From Petaurus breviceps papuanus (taxonomy: Eukaryota; Chordata; Mammalia; Diprotodontia; Petauridae): a DNA stretch of 64,000 nucleotides. The notes beneath the pieces were generated by a model. It ran no database searches. It was not told the DNA's origin and saw only the letters and a list, made by a program, of their open reading frames with translations. This document shows, one piece after another, positions 56,628 to 64,000 of this stretch (positions within the stretch are counted from its first letter, which is position 1; each line of letters starts with the position of its first letter). The translations under genes were made by a program, and so were the position numbers. The stretch is taken from the NCBI GenBank assembly GCA_028583685.1, contig JAMXIF010001164.1, forward strand, positions 13,467,912 to 13,531,911, read 5' to 3'.

Positions 56628-57185
56628 ATGAGGTACAGGCTCTGGGAACCCCCTTGAACTGATTGAATCTTCGAAACTGAAGAGGCATTTGCCTGAGGCC
56701 ATAAACCTTTCATTATAGCTGAGCCCAAAGCTCTGTTACTAGCCCAGCCCTCCATTGTCCAGCTAGCCCCCACCCTTGATCCTCCCAAAATACCTATACA
56801 GCCTTAAACTAGCCTAGACCACCATTGTCTGTCATCTCCAGGTAGCCTCCATCTACTTCCCACCTGAAGAGCCTCCCCAAACTCCTCCTCTAGACCACCC
56901 CTAGATTCTTCCAGCAACCTTTCTGTATATCAGACCCATCCTGCCTCCACAAACAGGTCAGAGAGTTATGTAGCACAGACTCACTCTGTGTCAGATGATT
57001 CTGGCCCACTTGTCCAATACAAGCATCACAGTTACTGAGGTTCCTTAAAAGTCTACCCATTATGGCAAATCTTTAATAAACTGTTTTCTTTGGCTGAGAG
57101 AAGCCTTGAGTCTAATTCATTCAGCAGGACCCAGCGTGTTGGTATTTTGGGGTCTCGAGCACCCCTAAACCCCTGACCTCTACAG
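56628..57185 (+). mobile_element. Solo LTR fossil inserted in L1
   Basis: It starts TGAGGTACAGGCTCTGGG, has a polyadenylation signal in 'aatctttaataaactg', then 'ttcattcagcaggacccagc' and 'ggggtctcgagcacccc', and ends 'cctgacctctaca', the TG...CA form of a retroviral LTR (about 558 bp). Flanks 'gaatga' and 'ggatga' are a plausible 6-bp target duplication with one mismatch. It is complete-looking as an LTR, with no internal region. It is younger than the L1 that holds it. Confidence 0.75.
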
Positions 57186-57199
57186 GATGATTTAAAAAA

Positions 57200-59620
57200 T
57201 AAAACTGGGTAAGGAGATTAAAAATGGAGCAATTATCTCTTAAAAGTAAGGCATGAATGGAAGAACTGTTACAGTATAAGCATGTGTGAGGCAAAGGCTA
57301 GTAAAGCTGGAACCTCATCATCAAAACTGGGGTAAAAGAGTATATATCAAGACTTAATAAATAAAACTAGGATTTGGCTTTGTGGGGGAAAAAAACCAAT
57401 GAAATAGATAAACCACTGATTAATATCAGTTTTGAAAATACAGAAGAAAATCAAATCACTAGTGTTAAAAATGAAAAGGATAAATATACCAGTAAAGAAA
57501 TGAAATTAAAGCAATTAAAGGAGGTTTTTTTCCCCAAACATGTCAATAAATTTAACAGTTTAAGTTAAATGGAAGAATATTTGCAAAAACAAAAACTACC
57601 TAGATTTACAGAAGAAGAAATAGAATACCCAAAGTAATCTATTTTAGAAAAAGAAATTAAAAGGCCATAAATGAGCTTCCTAAGAAAAAAGTATCTGGAA
57701 CAGATGGATTTACAAGTGATTTCTATCAAACATTTAAAGATCAATTAATTCTGATATTAAATATATTATCTGGATAAGAAGCAAAGAAGAAATACTATCA
57801 AACTCCTTTTCTGAAACAAATATGGTACTGATACCTATACCAGTAAGAGCAAAAAAAGAGAAAGAAAATTATAGAACAATTTCATGAATGAATAGGGATG
57901 CAAAAATCCTAAATAAAATACTAGCTAGGAGACTAACAATATTATATATTACAAAGATTATACATTGTGACCAAGTGGGATTTATACCAGGAATGTAAGA
58001 ATGATATAACATAAGAAAAAATGATAACATAATTGATTATATCAAAACCAAAAGTAACAAAAAACATATACCCATAGATGCTGAAAGAGCTTTTGATAAA
58101 ATCCAACATTCACTCCTATTAAAAACATTTGAAACCATAGGTATAAATGGATTTTTCTGTAAAATAATACAAAGCATCTACCTAAAACCATAAACAAGCA
58201 TTATTTGATATGAGGATATGCTAGAACCCTTCCCAATAATATCATGAATGAAACAAAGACTCACTGTCAGTAATATTATTCTGTAATGTATTAGAAATGA
58301 CAGCAATAGCAATAAGAAAAATCAACTAAAGACACTAAGATTATATATACCTGGGAAATTCTAAAGATTCAACTACAAAGTTAGTGGACAGTTTTAATAA
58401 TTTTAGCAAATTATCAGGATATAAAAAGAACCCACATATATAAGTAGCAAAACCTTGCATGAATAGATGGTAAGAGATACCAAATTTAAAATAACTATAG
58501 ACAATATAAAATACCAAGGAGTATACCTCCCAAAACAAACCCAAGCACTACATGAACATAATTATAAAATATACAAATAAAGTCAGATATAAATAATTGT
58601 AAGAAATAGTAATTGTTCGTGGTCAGGTAGAGCCAATATAATACAAATGACAGTTTTACCCAAACTAATCTACACATTCAATGTCATGCCAATTAAATTA
58701 CAAAAAAAAAAAGTTTACTAAGCTAGAAAAGAAAATTGATTTGGAAGAATAAAAGGTCTAGAATATGAAAGGAATTAATGAAAATATGTAAAGGAAAGAA
58801 GTTTAGCAGTATCAGATCTGTATCTATATATCAAAGCAGTAATTGTCAAAAGCATTAGTACTAGTTAAGAAATAGAAAGGTAGATCAATGGAAAAGATCA
58901 GACATACAATACACAGACAACAACAACACAAATAGGACCAAATGATTATACTAAACTTGTGTTTGACAAATGTAAAGATTTGAACTTTGGGGATAAGGAT
59001 TCATTATTTCATAAAAAATTGTCAGGAAAACTGGCAAGCAGTCTGGCAGAAATTGGGCATAGACCAATATTTTACGTGATTTATCAAGATAAGGTCAGAA
59101 TGAATATATGACTTAGATATCAAGGGAGATTGCATAAGAAAACCAGAACAGGGACATATTGATAGGAAAACAATTTATGAATAAAAAAGAGAGCACTGTC
59201 AGATATAAAATTAATAATTTCAGTTTTGTGAATTTAAAAAGGCTTTGTACAAAAATGTAGTCAAGATTAGAAAGAAAACAGAATTGGAAGAAAAATTTTG
59301 TAAACAATTTTCTCAGGTAAAGGACTCATAATTTAAATACAGAAATAATTGTGTCTAATTTATTAGACTAGGAGTCATTCCCAATTCATGAATGGTCAAG
59401 GGCTATGAAGTCAGTTTTGGTTTTTTGTTGTTTTTTCTTTGATGAAGAAACCAAAACTATTTATCATCACATGAAAAAAAAACACTCTAAGTCACCATTG
59501 ATTACAGAAATGAACATTAAAACACCTTTGAGATATTATACCTATTAGACTGAATAAAATACTAGAAGGGGAAAGCAAAAGTTTTGGAGGAGATGTGGAA
59601 AAACTGGGACACTAATTCAG
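57200..59620 (+). pseudogene. L1 ORF2 remnant lacking the endonuclease
   Basis: Reading begins near 'acttaataaataaaactagg', equivalent to 9080 in the 5.2-kb L1, so roughly the first 1.1 kb (EN domain) is missing. RT motifs remain: [11 protein letters not shown], then GFIPGM and DAERAFDKIQHSLLLKTFE near 58075-58140 with the catalytic Asp. GCPLSP and the FADD motif are not recognisable. Many stops and frameshifts show long decay. Confidence 0.75.
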
Positions 59621-59889
59621 TCTTGTAACTGTGAGCTGGTGCGGCTACTCTGTAGCAAACTGGGATCCCAGTCAGGGAGTTAAAAATCCATGCAGGCTTC
59701 GACCCTGCCGCGCCAAAGGTCTGGTCTGATTTCCAAAAGTACTTACAGCAGCTCTCTTTGTGATGGCAAAAAAAAAAACAAAAAACACCAGAAACTGAGG
59801 AGATGTCCCCAGTGGGGAACGGCTAAAAAAGCTGCGGTGGATGACTGTAATGAGTACCACTATGACATAAGAAAAGAGGAGCTAGGTAA

Positions 59890-60190
59890 TTTTAGGGGGC
59901 TTGTTGTACTAGGGTTCATTGGGGGAGAGGGACGAGGGCCCCCATTGTCTCCCCCAGTCCCAGCCCAGCGGCCCCGTACGTCCCAGCCCCGCGCCCCAAT
60001 GCCCACTGAGCGGGCGCTGGCTGCGGGACCCCAGCAGCCCCGGCTCCCCCTTGCCTGGCTCGTCGGCTTCCTCCGAGGACGCCATATTTCTGGGGCCTGA
60101 CCAATGACTGCCACCGGAGAGGCTCCTCCTGAACAGAACGCCCCCACTCGCGGACACAGGTTTCAGGTGGGGCAGGACCACTCAAGCTTA
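59890..60190 (-). promoter_or_regulatory. CpG-rich island, candidate promoter/first exon
   Basis: By hand count about 18 CpG occur in 59930-60165 at high GC, in a window otherwise poor in CpG. On the minus strand an ATG (60093-60091) has a strong Kozak context (A at -3, G at +4) and overlaps a YY1-like 'aatatggcgtcc'. A CCAAT box ('ctgaccaatgac' on the plus strand, 60098-60109) lies beside it. This resembles a housekeeping-type CpG promoter, but no transcript evidence is available and L1 and RTE-SINE relics flank it closely. Function is inference. Confidence 0.4.
59909..60093 (-). CDS. Hypothetical short ORF / possible first exon, MASSEEADEPG...
   Basis: From the strong-Kozak ATG the minus strand reads about 61 residues: MASSEEADEPGKGEPG, then GLLGSRSQRPLSGHWGAG, then Gly/Trp/Arg-rich sequence, to a stop at about 59909. 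The frame is also open upstream into a possible 5' leader. The acidic, low-complexity start looks like the N-terminus of a vertebrate protein, but I do not recognise it. It may be a first exon, a remnant retrocopy, or chance in GC-rich DNA where long frames are common. Confidence 0.2.
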
Positions 60191-60199
60191 AAGGCTGAA

Positions 60200-60335
60200 G
60201 GCTGCTGTTTATCCTTCACGTTGTAAGAGGACCACGTCATCTGCGAGGTGCCTTCATGATGGGCAAGTGAATTGGATTTAAGTGAGGTAGGGCTATGAAG
60301 TCACCAGCTTCACTTTCTCCTCCAGTCATCTGGGT
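60200..60335 (-). repeat. RTE-derived SINE fragment
   Basis: 'ctgctgtttatccttcacgttg', 'aagaggaccacgtcatctgc', 'gtgaattggatttaagtgaggtagggc' and 'tcactttctcctccagtcatctgggtcc' match the 3' half of the RTE-SINE at 28.3 and 29.8 kb. Beyond about 60335 the match fades. Confidence 0.75.
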
Positions 60336-60452
60336 CCATTGGCCTATCAAGAGCTTTGATGGATAGGAAGCCAGACCTTCCCACTCCAGAACCCACTCAC
60401 CACGCCACATCCTGGCCTATACTAAGCTACTGTCAGTGATTTATACAGCTTT

Positions 60453-60454
<2 letters not shown>

Positions 60455-60502
<48 letters not shown>
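60455..60502. repeat. (TA)n microsatellite
   Basis: An uninterrupted TA run of about 46 bp, the longest pure TA array in the window. The minus-strand poly Tyr/Ile frame is an artefact. Confidence 0.97.
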
Positions 60503-60505
<3 letters not shown>

Positions 60506-60611
60506 TTGAAGGCTGTTTTGCAACTCATCCTGTCTGTGACTTCCCAAGACAAAAGACTTCCTCAGGCCACTGCTTCCCAAGATGAGTTGGGTCTCTCTGT
60601 TAGAATTCATT

Positions 60612-61010
60612 GTATTTTTTTTTGGGGGGGGGTCTTTATTAATTTGTTTATTTTAGTTTACAAGAAATGACAATTCCTTGAGTTTCAAATTTTCTCTCCC
60701 TTCCCACCCCACCACCCTCATGGAGGCATTCAATCAAGTATAGTATCTGCAAATACTTTCACATTAAGCATGTCAGGTTATAAAGAAGGATTATAACAGA
60801 TGGAATGAAGAATGTGAAAGAGGAAACAAAACCAAACAAAAAAAGGAAAAAGGGCAGGTAGTTTGTTTCAATCTGGATTCAATCTCAGTTCTTTCTCTGG
60901 ATGTAAACATCTCTCTACATCATCAGTCTTTTGGATTTGACTTATGACTCTGGATTGCTGAGAAGAGTCCAGTTTATCAAAGTCGGTCGTCACACATACA
61001 TTGTGTCTGT
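60612..61010 (-). other. L1 3' UTR, minus strand
   Basis: 'agtttcaaattttctctcccttcccaccc' and 'gtttgtttcaatctggattcaatctcagttc' and 'ctctggatgtaaacatc' are the reverse complement of the 3' UTR seen at 11796-12216. It ends with a T/G-run ('ttttttttgggggggggg') where an A-tail is expected. Confidence 0.85.
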
Positions 61011-61044
61011 AATGGTGTACAAATTTCTCCTGGCTCTACTCTTC

Positions 61045-64000
61045 TCACTCATCATCAGTTCGTATAAGCCTCTCCTGGTAAATATGAAGTCCATCTGTTC
61101 CTCTTATTGCACAATAGTATTCCATAACATGCATATACCACAACTTATTCAGCCATTCCCCAATTGATGGGCACCCTCTTAATTTCCAGTTCTTTGCAAC
61201 CACAAAAAGAGCTGCTATAAATATTTTTGCACATATGGGTCTTTTTCCCACTTCTGTGATCTCTTTGGGATACAACCCCAGAAGTGGTATTGCTGGGTCA
61301 AAGGGTATGAAATTATTTATAGCCCTTTATCATAATTCCAGATTGCTTTTCCAGAATGTTTGGATCAGATCACAACTCCACCAGCAATGCATTAGTGTTC
61401 CAATTTGTCCACATCCTCTCCAGCATTTGTCATCTTCCTGTTTTGTTATCTTATCCAGTCTGACTGGTGAGATGTGATACCTCAGAGTTGTTTTGATTTG
61501 CATTTCTCTAATCAATAGTGATTTAGAGCATTTTTTCATATGCTTATAAATATCTTTAGTTTCTTCCTCTGTAAACTACCTGTTCATATCCTTTGACCAT
61601 TTATCAGTTGGGGAATGACTTGTATTCTTATTGATTTGACTCAATTCTCTGTATATTTTAGAAATGAGTCCTTATCAGTGCCATAGTTTGTAAATTTTTT
61701 TTTCCCAATTTTCCACTTCCCTCTTAATCCTGGTTACATTGGCTTTGTTTGTACAGAAACTTTTCAATTTAAAGTGATCAAAATTATCCACATTGCATTT
61801 TATAATGCCCTCTAATTCTTGTTTGGTCATAAAGTCTTCCCCTCTCCACAAATCTGACAGGTAAACTATTCCTTGCTTTCCCAGATTGCTTAGAGTATCA
61901 GCCTTTATACCTAGATCATGCACCCATTTAGACTTCATTTTGGTATATGGTGTTAGATAATGGTCTATGCCCAGTTTCTGCCATACTATATTCCAGTTTT
62001 CCCAGCAGTTTTTGTCAAATAGTGAATTCTTAAACCAAAAACTGGGTCCTTTGGGTTTATCAAACAGTAGATTACAATAGTCATTGACTGCTGAGTCCCA
62101 TCTACCCAATCTATTCCATTGATCCACTACTCTATTCCTCAGCCACTACCAAGTAGTTTTGAGGACTGCTGCTTTATAGTACAGATTAAAGTCTGGTATA
62201 GCTGGTCCACCATCACTAGCATTTCTTTTCATTAATTCCCTTGATATTCTGGACCTTTTGTTCTTCCAAATGGATTTTGTTACTATTTTTTCTAGCTCTA
62301 TAAGGTAGTTTTTTTTGGTAAACTGATTGGTATGGCACTAAATATATAATTTAATTTAGGTAAAATTGTCATTTTTATTATATTATTAGTTTGACCCAGC
62401 CATGAGCAATTGATGTCTTTCCAATTAGTTAGATCTGACTTTATTTGTGTGAAAAGTGTTTTATAGTTGTGTTCATATAGGTCTTGAGTTTGTTTTAGCA
62501 GATAGATGCCCAAGTATTTTATAATGTCTACAGTAACTTTAAACGGGTTTTCTCTTTCTATCTCTTGCTGTTGAATTTCATTGGAAATATACAGGAATGC
62601 CAAGGATTTATGTGGGTTTATTTTATATCCTGAAACTTTGTCAAATTTTATTGTCTCAAGTAGTTTTTTACTTGATTCTCTAGGATTCTCTAAGTATATC
62701 ATCATTATCATCTGCAAAGAATGATAGCTTGGTCTCTTCTTTGCCTAATTTGATTCCTTTGATTTCTTTTTGTTCTCTAATTGCTACTGCTAACATTTCT
62801 AGTTCCAGATTGAATAAGAGGGGTGATAGTGGACATCCTTGTTTCACCCCTGATCTCATTGGAAATGCTTCTAGCTTCTCCCCATTGCATATAACACTTG
62901 CTGATAGCTTTAAAAAGATGCTCCCTATTGTTTTAAGGAAGGCTCCATTTATTCCTATTCTTTCTAGTGTTTTTAATAGGAATGGATGTTGTATTTTGTC
63001 AAAAGTCTTGTCTGCATCTATTGAGATAATCATGTGGTTTTTGCTAGTTTTATTGTTGATATGATCAATACTAATGGTTTTCCTAATATGAAACCATCTT
63101 TGCATTCCTGGAATAAATCCTACCTCATCAAAGTGTATTATTCTTGTGATAAGTTGCTGTAGTCTTTTTGCTAATATTTTATTTAAAATTTTTGCATCTA
63201 CATTCATGAGGGAGATGGGTCTATAATTTTCTTACTCTGTTTTATCTCATCCTGATTTAGGTATCAGTACCATATTTGTGTCATAAAAAGAATTTGGTTA
63301 GGACTTCTTCTTCACTAATTTTCCCAAATAGCTTGTAGAGTATTGGAATTAATTGTCCTTTGAATATTTGATAGAATTCACTAGTAAATCCATCTGGCCC
63401 TAGAAATTTTTTCCTAGGGACTTCATTGATGAGTTGTTTGATTTCTTTTTCTGAGATGGAATTATTTAAGTAATTTACTTCCTCTTCAGTTAATTTGGGT
63501 AATCTATATTTTTGTAAATATTCATCCATTTCACAAAGATTGTCAAATTTATGAGCATACAACTGGGCAAAATAATTCCTAATTATCATTTTAATTTCCT
63601 CTTCATTGGTGGTAGGTTCACTCTTTTCATTTTTGATACTCATAATTTGTTTTTCTTCTTTTTTTATCATATTGACTAAGGGTCTATCAATTTTATTGGT
63701 TTTTTTCATAAAACCAGTTCTTAGTTTTATCTATTAATTCAATAGTTTTCTTAATTTCAATTTTATTAATCTCTCCTTAGGATTTCAGTATTTCTAATTT
63801 AGTATTTAATTGGGGATTTTCAATTTGTTTTTTTTTCTAAGTTCTTCAATTGCATGCCCAATTCATTTACTTCTCTTTTCTCCAATTTATTCATGTATGT
63901 ACTCAGGGATATAAAACTTCCCCTAAGAACTGCCTTTGCTGCATCCCACAAATTTTGGTATGATGTCTCATTATTGTCATTCTCTTGAATGAAGTTACTT
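61045..64000 (-). pseudogene. L1 ORF2 remnant (reverse transcriptase to C-terminus), few breaks
   Basis: Minus-strand frames in order: [20 protein letters not shown] with [13 protein letters not shown] (63709-63281); [49 protein letters not shown] (catalytic Asp), [16 protein letters not shown] and [11 protein letters not shown] (63207-62680), so both halves of the RT active site are present; then [14 protein letters not shown] (62717-62298), WENWNIVWQKLGIDHYL (62127-61675), and a zinc-knuckle-like CWRGCGQIGTLMHCWWSC with intact CX3CX7HX4C spacing (near 61430). At least five frame breaks separate them, and the usual Met-Ile after FADD is altered. Inactive as it stands. Confidence 0.9.

Larger units (their letters stand above)
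54640..59898 (+). mobile_element. Old L1 LINE with internal deletion, solo LTR and SINE inside
   Basis: A plus-strand L1: 5' UTR (54640-55650, 'ttctaggaagatggtgtactatgg'), ORF1 remnant, spacer with a solo LTR, ORF2 remnant lacking the endonuclease, and a tail recognisable to about 59898 ('gcagctctctttgtgatggcaaa', 'gaggagctaggtaatttta'). It belongs to an older subfamily than the 5.2- and 60.6-kb copies. The tail from about 59630 is unexpectedly CpG-rich (see findings). Its 3' end is cut by the CpG-rich island. Confidence 0.8.
60612..64000 (-). mobile_element. L1 LINE, minus strand, best preserved, runs off the right edge
   Basis: The 3' end is at the T-run near 60612 and the 3' UTR, ORF2 C-terminus, RT and part of the EN-RT linker follow to 64000. 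Position 64000 corresponds to about 8825 in the 5.2-kb L1, and both copies take about 3.39 kb from there to the 3' end, so they are collinear. Open frames of 139-175 residues survive, longer than in any other copy here, which makes this the youngest large L1 in the window. The 5' part lies outside. Confidence 0.93.

Noticed and set aside
59690-60100. A 136-residue plus-strand open frame over the CpG island
   Set aside because: It begins in L1 tail sequence and crosses into the GC-rich island. Long frames on several phases are expected in GC-rich DNA, and this one has no domain.
1-64000. tRNA genes, CRISPR arrays, operons or bacterial features
   Set aside because: tRNA-like box sequences occur only as SINE heads, and no regularly spaced unique spacers or clustered genes exist. 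The content is that of a mammalian chromosome.

Overview
The window is nuclear DNA from a marsupial. Short tRNA-derived SINEs of two marsupial types recur in both orientations. L1 elements have the marsupial ORF2 dialect. There is a long RTE-clade LINE plus short RTE-derived SINEs. Old mammalian relics (MIR/Mar1-type SINEs, L2-like and CR1/L3-like LINEs, hAT-like fragments) lie between them. The species cannot be fixed by reading alone: opossum and Australian marsupials share these families. Repeat names follow remembered family consensus features, not a database search.

No host protein-coding gene, tRNA, rRNA or CRISPR array can be supported. The sequence reads as an AT-rich, gene-poor intergenic or deep intronic region. 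Nearly all long open frames are pieces of LINE ORFs, antisense shadows of them, or microsatellite translations.

Layout. 0-5 kb: old L2-like and SINE relics with (GATA)n, (GGA)n and (ATC)n arrays. 5.2-12.2 kb: a nearly full-length but broken L1 (+) carrying one SINE. 12.2-16.5 kb: SINEs, AT-rich arrays and an LTR fossil. 16.5-23.3 kb: a three-level nest, with an L1 (+) split by an almost complete RTE LINE (-), itself split by a 0.78-kb L1-derived mini-element (-); both insertions keep target-site duplications. 23.3-34.5 kb: scattered SINE, CR1, L1, hAT and LTR relics. 34.8-36.1 kb: a repeat-free block with the look of a conserved non-coding element. 36-52 kb: thinly repeated DNA, LTR fossils, two 5'-truncated L1 inserts with clear duplications, and a 63-bp segment present twice 3.2 kb apart. 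52-59.9 kb: decayed L1 copies interrupted by two solo LTRs. 59.6-60.4 kb: an abrupt CpG-rich island, the compositional outlier of the window. 60.6-64 kb: the 3' part of the best-preserved L1 (-), running off the right edge.

SINE labels used below. SINE-A: tRNA-type head and a long tail ending near 'gagtcagacatgactga'. SINE-B (WSINE1-like): a ~150-bp unit ending 'acttaaccccaattgccc' plus an A-rich tail. Mar1/MIR: CORE-type SINEs, some with a 'ggactagatgacctc' tail.

The points most worth a second look are the CpG island (with a strong-Kozak ATG, a YY1-like and a CCAAT motif on the minus strand), the nested LINE stack, the duplicated 63-bp segment, the L1-derived mini-element and the candidate conserved non-coding block.
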